In this document: one piece after another, positions 1-4,866 of the stretch | How positions within the stretch are numbered: the stretch's first letter is position 1 | Layout: every line of letters begins with the position of its first letter | Source: an uncultured Coriobacteriaceae bacterium | GTDB taxonomy: Bacteria; Actinomycetota; Coriobacteriia; Coriobacteriales; UMGS124 | NCBI GenBank assembly: GCA_900539345.1 | Contig: UQBS01000096.1 | Location: 1-5,694, forward strand | Direction of reading: 5' to 3' | DNA length: 5,694 nt | Notes under the pieces: model-generated | Database searches by the model: none | What the model was told of the DNA's origin: nothing | What the model saw: only the letters and a program-made list of their open reading frames with translations | Program-made: the position numbers and the translations under genes

Positions 1-178
1 AGTGGAGAGGTCGTGCAGAAAGTCATGCGTCGTTGCAAGTGTTCGCGTCATATGAGGAAGACAACGAACAAGTAGTCCCTCGCTGCGGCCCCCCACGTCG
101 GTGTTAGAAAACCGGCTCGGGAGGGGCCGTCGAGGACTTTTTCACCGTCTTTCCGGGGTCGCGCTGGCAGCAAACCGC

Positions 179-230
179 GTTTCGGAGTAGTCCCGAGGCC
201 CCCGTTGGCAACGAAACGAGTTTCGGAGTA
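179..230 (-). repeat. Left arm of an inverted repeat array, two 41-bp units
   Basis: On the plus strand GTTTCGGAGTAGTC lies at 179-192 and GTTTCGGAGTA at 220-230, exactly 41 bases apart. Read on the minus strand, each copy continues with related sequence: a GTTTnGnTGCC-like segment follows CCGAAAC in both. This makes two degenerate tandem units of about 41 bp. A weaker similarity to the far end of the right arm continues down to about position 125. The second copy also contains the small inverted repeat CGAAAC/GTTTCG at 212-225. Function unknown. Confidence 0.6.
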
Positions 231-274
231 ATGATTTCCGAACAAGAGCGCCGCCCGGCCCGGTGAAGCGGGGA

Positions 275-298
275 AATCTGTTGTTAAAACAACAGATT
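275..298. repeat. Perfect 11-bp hairpin at the centre of the array
   Basis: AATCTGTTGTT (275-285) pairs perfectly with AACAACAGATT (288-298) across a 2-nt AA spacer. It is AT-rich in a GC-richer context and lies near the symmetry centre (about 302) of the surrounding inverted array. No T-run follows on the plus strand, so a classic terminator is not supported. It may be a protein-binding site or a cruciform-forming centre. Confidence 0.65.
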
Positions 299-315
299 AG
301 GTGGCAAACTTCCCT

Positions 316-329
316 TCTGAGGCCTCAGA
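316..329. repeat. Perfect 14-bp palindrome TCTGAGGCCTCAGA
   Basis: This self-complementary 14-mer has no spacer and lies 18 bases after the central hairpin. Its core TGAGGCCTCA recurs in the palindrome at 4592-4609. No function can be assigned from sequence alone. Confidence 0.6.
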
Positions 330-370
330 TTCTCCTGGAAAAGGGTCCTGAGGCGCACGAGAAACGTTTC

Positions 371-431
371 GACTACTCCGAAACTCATTTGTCTGCCCAT
401 AGGCTCGTGAAAACTGCACCGAAACTCATTT
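371..431 (+). repeat. Right arm of the inverted repeat array, two 41-bp units plus a decayed third
   Basis: GACTACTCCGAAAC at 371-384 is the exact reverse complement of 179-192. CCGAAACTCATTT occurs at 378-390 and again at 419-431, 41 bases apart. That matches the spacing in the left arm, and the two arms are symmetrical about position 302. A degenerate third copy (CAGAAACACAT) starts at 461, close to the expected phase. The fixed 41-bp period on both sides points to duplicated units, later inverted, or to a mobile element with subterminal repeats. Immediately upstream is the 10-bp palindrome GAAACGTTTC at 361-370. Confidence 0.6.
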
Positions 432-640
432 CGCTGTCAAACGGCCTCCGCCGACCACGGCAGAAACACATCGGTCCTCATCGGACCCGGACCGAGCCAC
501 GCATATAGTGCAAAAAGCTCAGGCACCGCGACCTATTGCATCATTGGACCCAGGCGCTTGAGCTTGAGTTGGCCAAAGGTCACGGGTGGTTCTATTGCGG
601 CAAGGCGAACCCACGAGCCTTCTTGGACTTGCGTAATACT

Positions 641-684
641 GTACGTTCATGCTGAATATTTGATATTATTCAGCATGAACGTAC
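641..684. promoter_or_regulatory. Probable AbiEi operator: 18-bp perfect inverted repeat
   Basis: GTACGTTCATGCTGAATA (641-658) is repeated as its exact reverse complement at 667-684, with an 8-nt spacer. It ends 20 bases before the TTG start of abiEi. AbiEi antitoxins studied in streptococci bind inverted repeats upstream of their operon and repress it cooperatively, so this is very likely the operator. AT-rich -10-like hexamers (GAATAT at 654-659, TATTAT at 664-669) fall inside it and TTGCGT at 629-634 is a weak -35 candidate, so bound AbiEi would block the promoter. The exact promoter hexamers are not certain. Confidence 0.75.
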
Positions 685-704
685 GTAAACACAGGGAGGT
701 TCCC

Positions 705-1286
705 TTGACGCTGACCAAAATCGCGAGAGAACACGGCGGCTACGTTTCCACCTCGCAAGCAACAGCCGCAGGCATCCCAAGGAGAAAGCTCACCGAGGCC
801 GTTTCCAGGGGTGACCTCGTTCAAGTCGCGCGCGGACTTTACGCGTTGCCCGACACTTGGGAAGATCCTTACCTCATCGCGCAGCATAGATTTGCCCGCG
901 GCACATTCTCAGACGACACGGCCCTGTTCCTGCATGGACTAACCGACCGAGCCCCTTTCTCCCTCACCATGACGTTTCCAAGAGGCTATAACGCCACTCC
1001 CGCGAGGGAGACAGGCATCACATGTCGCACGTGTGCCGATGACGTGCTCACGCTCGGCCTTATTGAACTCGTGACACCGCATGGCAATACAGTCGCGTGT
1101 TACAACATTGAGCGAACCCTTTGCGACATACTCAGAGGACAAGGAACAATTGACGCTCAAGTTGTCACACCCGTGATGCAAGCTTACACACGGAGCACCG
1201 CCCGCGACATCCCCAAGCTCATCGATTACGCAAGAGAACTCGGAGTCGAGAGGAAAGTCCGCAATTACCTGGAGGTGCTGTTGTGA
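705..1286 (+). CDS. abiEi: AbiEi antitoxin and transcriptional autorepressor (type IV toxin-antitoxin)
   Basis: This is the antitoxin of an AbiE abortive-infection module. It should neutralise the AbiEii nucleotidyltransferase without binding it (type IV) and repress its own operon. From the TTG at 705 the protein is 193 residues, a usual family length. Residues ~1-50 form the N-terminal winged-helix domain (GGYVSTSQATAAGIPRRKL, then ARGLYALP). Next come the family signatures DDTALFLHGLTDRAPF (~70-85), MTFPRGYN (~89-96) and ERTLCDILRG (~136-145), and a charged helical C-terminus. TTG was chosen because AGGGAGG at 693-699 lies 5 nt before it. The in-frame ATG at 675 is inside the operator repeat and has no comparable ribosome binding site. 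The stop overlaps the abiEii start by 4 nt (GTGA), so the two are translationally coupled. The gene looks intact. Confidence 0.9.
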   Translation: MTLTKIAREHGGYVSTSQATAAGIPRRKLTEAVSRGDLVQVARGLYALPDTWEDPYLIAQHRFARGTFSDDTALFLHGLTDRAPFSLTMTFPRGYNATPARETGITCRTCADDVLTLGLIELVTPHGNTVACYNIERTLCDILRGQGTIDAQVVTPVMQAYTRSTARDIPKLIDYARELGVERKVRNYLEVLL

Positions 1287-2137
1287 AAACAAGAAACGCG
1301 ACGCAACTCAAAGCGCGCATCAACGCAATGGCAAAGGAAGCCGGCATACCCGCACAGGCCATGATGCAGAGCTATCTGCTGGAAAGGCTCCTCGAACGCC
1401 TCTCCAATTCGCCATGGCGCAATAACGTCGTCATCAAGGGCGGCGTCCTCATCTCATCGCTTGTCGGCGTAAGCTCCAGAACCACCATGGACCTCGACAC
1501 CACTGTGAGGGGCTTCGACCTCACCCATGAGTCGGCAGAAAGAGCATTCAGGGAAAATCATCTCTGTTCAAGCAGACGACGACTGGGAGTTTGAGTTCGA
1601 CAGAACCGAAGACATCCGCGAGACAGACGATTACCCTGGCATCCGCGTACATATCAAGGCCATCTATGCGCCTATGGCACTCCCGCTGACGGTCGACATT
1701 ACAACTGGTGACAAGATTACGCCAGATGCAGTGGAATACAGGTATCCTTTACTTTTCGGCGAGGGTGAGATCGGCTTGATGGCATATCCCATCGAGACGG
1801 TGCTCGCGGAAAACTGGAAACCATTGTCTCCCGCGGCGTAGCCAACACCCGCCCTCGTGACTTCTACGACATCCATGTCCTGATGAGTACAAAGTGTGAC
1901 TGCATCGATATGGATGTCCTACGAGATGCCCTGGAATCGACCTGCGAAAAGAGAGGCAGTTGGGCAACCATCATCCACTGGGCCAACATCCTTGATGGCG
2001 TCGCCAGCGACGCAACCATGCTGGCGCAGTGGGCGAAATACGCGAGAAAGAATCCGTATGCCGCAGGCGTATCGCTTCGGGAGTGTTGCGCGACCGCAAA
2101 GGACGTTCTTTCGAAAGTCGTCGTTCGCATGGACTGA
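1283..2137 (+). pseudogene. abiEii: AbiEii nucleotidyltransferase toxin, two compensating 1-nt frameshifts
   Basis: AbiEii is the toxin of the AbiE pair, a DNA-polymerase-beta-like nucleotidyltransferase that halts growth on phage infection. The GTG start overlaps abiEi and has GGAGGTG at 1271-1277. As read, the frame stops at 1592-1594. Homology continues in the +1 frame from the A run 1554-1557 (one A too many) and returns to the original frame at the A run 1810-1813 (one A too few), ending at TGA 2135-2137. The repaired protein is 284 residues with family motifs in order: IKGGVLISSL (51-60), MDLDTT (69-74, metal-binding Asp pair), LTVDITTGD (135-143, third Asp), TVLAEKLETIVSRG (172-185, Lys) and RDFYDIHVLM (192-201). 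No other damage is seen. It is either an inactivated toxin or an intact gene with two homopolymer errors in the assembly. Confidence 0.85.
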
Positions 2138-2320
2138 CATTTCTGGGAAGGACATCGGCCGTCATGTTCACGCTCGATAAACACGGTGGTTTTCTTAGCC
2201 AAAGTGGAATTAGCCTGATTCATCTTTGGCTAATATCACTTTGGTTCATGGTGAACCGCAAGATGGTCGGAAAGTATACGGCCGTTGCACACGCCTCCCA
2301 CGCCAACCCAAAATGCAAGA
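2138..2320. other. Intergenic stretch between abiEii and the ATPase relic
   Basis: No gene is supported. Two inverted repeats occur. TTAGCCAAAG (2195-2204) pairs with CTTTGGCTAA (2224-2233), and the overlapping CCAAAGTG (2199-2206) pairs with CACTTTGG (2237-2244). GGTTCA (2243-2248) pairs with TGAACC (2252-2257) around a 3-nt loop. The nested AT-rich stems are not followed by a T-run, so they look more like operator half-sites than a terminator. An open plus frame over 2226-2411 (start ANITLVHGEPQDGRKVYGR) has no recognisable family and no good ribosome binding site. Confidence 0.45.
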
Positions 2321-2598
2321 CTACAACCCCTCACTCGCCCAGGCACCCACGTTGTGCGTAAGGCAGTCGAAAGCCATTGAGACCTCCCTGTTGGGGAACC
2401 CTAGGTCATAGATCATGCCCATGTCCTGGCCCCAAACCCCTTTGATGGTGAGGTAGCCTGTTTGGAAGAGCACTGCCGGCATGGAGGGGTTGGCCGGTTC
2501 GAAAGTGCCCAGGTCGCCGTCTTGTCGACGTATGTGAGACCCATCGCACGGACTCGCTCAAAATCGTACGTGTCCGTCGCAATCCGCTCGACTCCCAT
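2321..2598 (-). pseudogene. Relic of an AAA-ATPase-like/DUF1703 protein with a large internal deletion
   Basis: The start is well formed: GGAGGAA (complement of 2602-2608) precedes an ATG at 2598. The first 28 codons read MGVERIATDTYDFER then VRAMGLTYVDKTA. This is the N-terminus of the ATPase family (AAA-ATPase-like, usually fused to a DUF1703 PD-(D/E)XK domain) common in gut anaerobes. At about 2510-2520 the homology jumps frame and position. A second frame down to TAG at 2321-2323 reads PSMPAVLFQTGYLTIKG and DLGFPNREVSMAF, which in intact family members lies several hundred residues downstream. The Walker A segment (RPRRFGKS-type) and Walker B are missing, and the nuclease end is absent. 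The original frame itself would end after 61 residues at 2413. I infer one internal deletion plus loss of the 3' end; no function is expected. Confidence 0.8.
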
Positions 2599-2648
2599 AG
2601 CTTCCTCCGGTATCCCGCTCAACCGCACGCAACCATGTACCAGCATGA

Positions 2649-2678
2649 AAGATACCATGAATGAGAGGGGCGAGTTAA
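2649..2678 (-). promoter_or_regulatory. Possible relic promoter of the ATPase gene
   Basis: On the minus strand TTAACT (complement of 2673-2678) and TATCTT (complement of 2649-2654) are separated by 18 nt. TGG directly precedes the -10. Each hexamer matches the sigma-70 consensus at 4 of 6 positions. Transcription would begin about 40-45 nt before the relic's start at 2598. Confidence 0.3.
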
Positions 2679-2749
2679 CCGGCGCAGTCCGCGAACAACC
2701 GAGCGCACATCCGGGCCATACCTGAGGGGCACGATGCGATGGGCTGGCT

Positions 2750-2784
2750 GGGGCGATGCCGCCGTGAGCTTGCATCCCCGCCCC
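2750..2784 (-). terminator. Hairpin directly after the membrane ferredoxin gene
   Basis: GGGGCGATGC (2750-2759) pairs with GCATC (2772-2776) and GCCCC (2780-2784), giving a 10-bp stem with a 3-nt bulge and a 12-nt loop. It abuts the stop codon at 2785-2787. There is no T-run on either side, so intrinsic termination is unproven. It may protect the mRNA 3' end instead. Confidence 0.3.
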
Positions 2785-3621
2785 CTACAGCTTCAGCGCG
2801 CCCTTCTTGCAGGCCTTCGCGCACTCGAGGCACAGGATGCACTCGGTGGCGTTGCGGCGGGAGCGGGAGTCGTCGTGGACGTCGACGTCCATAGGGCAGG
2901 CGCGCAGGCAGGCCCCGCAGCCCACGCACTTGTCGTGGTCGCAGGTGACGCGCATGAGGCTGGCGTGGGCCGCCGGCTTCATGAGCAGGCCGACCGGGCA
3001 GACGTACTTGCAGAAGGCCCGGTTGTCGCGCAGCAGCGCGGCGAGCGCGATCCCGACGGCGTAGTAAGCGGCATTGCCCACGATGAAGGCGATGAACATC
3101 GCTCGTTCATCAAGCAGGTCAAACGCCATACCCGCGACGACGAAGGCGAGCGAGGCAACCAGCACGGCATAGCGGATTCGCCCGAGCTTGGGCTTGCGGC
3201 CGGGGCTCTTCTTCCAAGGAAGAAGCTCAAGAAAGGCGGCCGTCCAGCACGCGTACCCGCACCAGCCGCGCCCGAACAGCGCCGGCCCCGCAATCTTGGC
3301 GACGAGATAGTGGATCGTCGCGCCCTCGAACACGCCGAGGAACAGGTAGTACCAGAAGCCTTCGATCTGCATGTTCTCGCCCTGGACAAACCCCAGGTAG
3401 ACGAGCACGTACAGGCCGACCGCAAACATGACAAAGCGACGAGCGTGCTTCCAGCCGCGCGTGAAGAGAATGAGGCCCACCCCCAGGCAGGAGCCGATGT
3501 AGGAGAAGTTGAAGAGGTAGAACGGGTTGCCCAGCCCAAGCCACAGCGCGACGGCGACGGCCTCGAACACCGCCCAGATGACGAAGGCGGGCAGGTAGTT
3601 GGGCTTCTTGCTTCCATGCAT
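2785..3621 (-). CDS. NapH/YccM-type polytopic membrane ferredoxin, two 4Fe-4S clusters
   Basis: This is a membrane electron-transfer protein of 278 residues that probably passes electrons between the quinone pool and a redox partner. About six hydrophobic helices are visible: ~10-30, 34-54, 62-80, 90-106, 150-168 and 174-197. Two cytoplasmic CX3C motifs typical of NapH/NosR-type proteins follow helices 4 and 6: GRGWCGYACW (C121, C125) and CKYVCP (C204, C208). The first has Trp where the family usually has Pro. The C-terminal ferredoxin domain carries CVGCGACLRACP (C232-C242) and CILCLECAKACK (C261-C271), enough for two 4Fe-4S clusters. I chose the ATG at 3621 because GAGGAG lies 6 nt before it and the hydrophobic domain starts soon after. 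A frame extension to 3744 adds only non-conserved sequence. No reductase gene sits next to it on this strand, so the substrate pathway is unknown. NapH-like is a fold-level name, not evidence of nitrate reduction. Confidence 0.85.
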   Translation of the reverse strand: MHGSKKPNYLPAFVIWAVFEAVAVALWLGLGNPFYLFNFSYIGSCLGVGLILFTRGWKHARRFVMFAVGLYVLVYLGFVQGENMQIEGFWYYLFLGVFEGATIHYLVAKIAGPALFGRGWCGYACWTAAFLELLPWKKSPGRKPKLGRIRYAVLVASLAFVVAGMAFDLLDERAMFIAFIVGNAAYYAVGIALAALLRDNRAFCKYVCPVGLLMKPAAHASLMRVTCDHDKCVGCGACLRACPMDVDVHDDSRSRRNATECILCLECAKACKKGALKL

Positions 3622-3819
3622 CGACGGCTCCTCGCAGCTGGCACAATCAGACGCCCGAAGTTTAGCAGCCGTTCGTGCAGGGGCGGTAAAGGGAGCATCG
3701 GGCGAAGGTAAAGTCGGTAGCATGCGACAAGCTTGAACTTGCAAGCATGATAGACGGTCGCCAGACTCCGAGAAGCCCCGACATTGTCACCGTAAAGCAG
3801 TCAATAGGAGAGACCCATC

Positions 3820-4053
3820 ATGCCCGCGTATATCGACCCCACCACCTCGACCGTTTTCCTCGTCGTTTCAATCGTGCTTGCCGCGTGTGTCGTCGTGGCC
3901 TGATGCCTGTGGATTACGCTCATGGTCGATTCGGCCGTGGCCAAGGGATGCACATGGGACAAGGGGTGGTTGTGGTTCATCGGGCTTTTCCTCACGCCTC
4001 TCGCCCTTGGCCTTGCCGTCATCGGCATGCCCGACCGCCGCGACCTCTCCTAA
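3820..4053 (+). pseudogene. Small two-helix membrane protein interrupted by an in-frame TGA
   Basis: The ATG at 3820 has AGGAG at 3806-3810. The frame reads 27 codons, meets TGA at 3901-3903, and continues open to TAA at 4051-4053, 77 codon positions in all. Both halves look like one protein. Helix 1 (about residues 11-35) spans the TGA, VFLVVSIVLAACVVVA before it and CLWITLMV after it. A polar segment (DSAVAKGCTWDKG) follows, then helix 2 (WLWFIGLFLTPLALGLAVIG, 50-69) and a charged tail DRRDLS. I do not recognise a named family. The simplest reading is a nonsense mutation, perhaps from TGG. Readthrough, or restart at the in-frame ATG at 3922, could still give product. The ATG at 3903, overlapping the TGA, opens a different frame whose translation looks non-coding. 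Confidence 0.6.
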
Positions 4054-4085
4054 AGGGGCAATGAACGCTACCAACAGAACTCGAG

Positions 4086-4167
4086 GGCGAGCCACAGGTT
4101 GAAAAATCCAACGGCATGACGCCCATCGCCTCCGAAAAACGCTGCATATCTCAACCCGTGGCTCGCC
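4086..4167. repeat. 17-bp imperfect inverted repeat, 48-nt spacer
   Basis: GGCGAGCCACAGGTTGA (4086-4102) pairs with TCAACCCGTGGCTCGCC (4151-4167) at 16 of 17 positions; the mismatch is a possible A-C apposition. The 82-bp unit starts 33 bases after the TAA of the small membrane protein. It could be an mRNA 3' structure, a small non-coding RNA or a miniature mobile element. No T-run follows. Confidence 0.6.
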
Positions 4168-4583
4168 GGCCAGACTCAGACGATCCCTTTGGTCGCAAGA
4201 ACCACCTCAACTGACCGATTGCCCGCGCAACAAGCGCCCCAATGCACGCATGGCCCACCACGACGCCCCCGCCCAACGCAAAACGCCCCACGTGCAGGTC
4301 GTCAAGGGTCTCGTCGCCCCTGGGGGATGCACGGGCTTGGCCCAAAAACGGCCTATCGGGCCGCCCCGGTCTTGCCTGCCTGCCGCGGGCGTCGCGCCGG
4401 TACTCGTCGTCGTGAACAGGATCCGCAGCCAAGAAGGCCCCGCCGCACATCGACGACGGCGCCCCGAGCCGTGCCCCGCCCCGCAACCGCCCCGGGCCCG
4501 CCGGGCCCTCCGCCGGCCCAAGGCGGGCATCTGGGGGCATTCCAGCCCGCCTGACGTCAAACCCCCAGCTAGACCTGTCCATC

Positions 4584-4616
4584 CCCCGGCCGTGGTGAGG
4601 CCTCACCACCCCGGGG
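4584..4616. promoter_or_regulatory. 18-bp perfect palindrome with GC flanks, possible operator
   Basis: GTGGTGAGGCCTCACCAC (4592-4609) is perfectly self-complementary. Flanking CCCCGG (4584-4589) and CCGGGG (4611-4616) extend the symmetry, offset by one base. The size and dyad symmetry suit a dimeric DNA-binding regulator. It lies about 250 bp before the flavoprotein start. No regulator gene is in the window, so the ligand and protein are unknown. Confidence 0.45.
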
Positions 4617-4695
4617 CCAAAGCCGTCCCCCCGCGAGGTTTCACCATCGGCGGGGCATGCGGGCGCGGCCGGGCCGGGGCATTCTTCGAACCGTC

Positions 4696-4800
4696 ACGAG
4701 GGGCGGCGGGCGCCGATGCGCCTGGGGCCCGCGCAGGGAAGCGCGGACGCAGCGCCGGGGGCACGGGTGCCCCGTGCGGGCGCCGCCCGCCCCTCGTTTT
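4696..4800 (+). ncRNA. Candidate structured RNA or attenuator element
   Basis: An outer stem pairs ACGAGGGGCGGCGGGCGCC (4696-4714) with 4779-4797 at 17 of 19 positions and is followed by T4797-T4800. Two inner hairpins are nested: CCGCGC/GCGCGG (4729-4734/4741-4746, loop AGGGAA) and GGGGCAC/GTGCCCC (4758-4764/4767-4773). The outer right arm can instead form a local hairpin GCGGGC/GCCCGC (4776-4781/4785-4790) ahead of CCCTCGTTTT. Mutually exclusive pairings followed by Ts resemble an attenuator. No known riboswitch class is recognised, and the putative core promoter lies downstream, so the element would act on a transcript starting further upstream or end a separate small RNA. Confidence 0.35.
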
Positions 4801-4809
4801 CATCAGGAT

Positions 4810-4844
4810 GCGGCCCGCAAGCCTATATATGCAGGGCGGGCCGC
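4810..4844 (+). promoter_or_regulatory. Probable flavoprotein promoter, -10 box inside a 9-bp inverted repeat
   Basis: TATATA at 4824-4829 is the only AT-rich hexamer in the GC-rich leader and suits a -10 box, with transcription starting near 4835, about 32 nt before the start codon. No good -35 is present (TTCATC at 4799-4804 is the nearest, 19-nt spacing), suggesting dependence on an activator. GCGGCCCGC (4810-4818) and GCGGGCCGC (4836-4844) are perfect reverse complements flanking the -10, so the repeat could be an operator or a 5' mRNA hairpin. Confidence 0.5.
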
Positions 4845-4866
4845 GCACAGCGAAAGGGGAACGACA

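Larger units (their letters stand above)
1..557. other. Gene-free, repeat-rich region upstream of the AbiE operon
   Basis: I see no convincing gene here. From base 1 one plus-strand frame reads 24 residues (ending HMRKTTNK) to a TAG at 73-75. It could be the C-terminus of a gene outside the window, but another frame is also open to about base 114, so the choice cannot be made. The longer open frames on either strand have no ribosome binding site and low-complexity translations. Most of the region is an imperfect inverted repeat with internal palindromes, listed separately. From 509 to 655 a plus frame reads 48 residues with a protein-like composition (including GHGWFYCGKANPRAF). It has no start, follows a TAG at 506-508 and ends inside the abiE operator, so it is at most a gene remnant that I cannot identify. 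Confidence 0.6.
4054..4866. other. Gene-free, very GC-rich leader of the flavoprotein gene
   Basis: About 0.8 kb without a supportable gene. Long open frames exist on both strands, but they are products of high GC. Their translations are Pro/Arg/Ala/Gly-rich with no conserved motif, and none has a good ribosome binding site and start. The part from 4054 to about 4200 is more moderate in GC. Four inverted-repeat structures occur and are listed separately (4086-4167, 4584-4616, 4696-4800, 4810-4844). Confidence 0.6.

Noticed and set aside
179..431. CRISPR array
   Set aside because: The 14-bp units at 41-bp period occur as only two clear copies per arm in opposite orientations, the spacer parts are themselves similar, and no cas genes are present.
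48..508. Short open frames on both strands across the inverted array
   Set aside because: No ribosome binding sites, translations without domain features, and they follow the repeat structure rather than codon constraint.
558..704. N-terminal extension of abiEi to an earlier start at 558 or to the ATG at 675
   Set aside because: It would run through the operator dyad, adds residues unlike the family, and lacks the ribosome binding site that the TTG at 705 has.
1806..1814. Programmed -1 ribosomal frameshift in abiEii at the second A run
   Set aside because: The sequence G GAA AAC is not a canonical slippery heptamer, and the toxin would also need an independent +1 shift upstream.
2734..3711. 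Long plus-strand open frame opposite the membrane ferredoxin gene
   Set aside because: It is a high-GC shadow; the minus strand carries the helices, cysteine motifs and ribosome binding site.
3901..3950. Selenocysteine at the TGA of the small membrane protein
   Set aside because: The TGA lies in a hydrophobic helix with no redox motif, and the only nearby stem (GGTC/GGCC with a 5-nt loop) is too weak to be a convincing bacterial SECIS element.
318..4605. Shared TGAGGCCTCA core of two distant palindromes as a common regulator site
   Set aside because: A 10-bp match within palindromes, without shared flanks or related genes nearby, is too weak to claim; it is noted only as a search seed.
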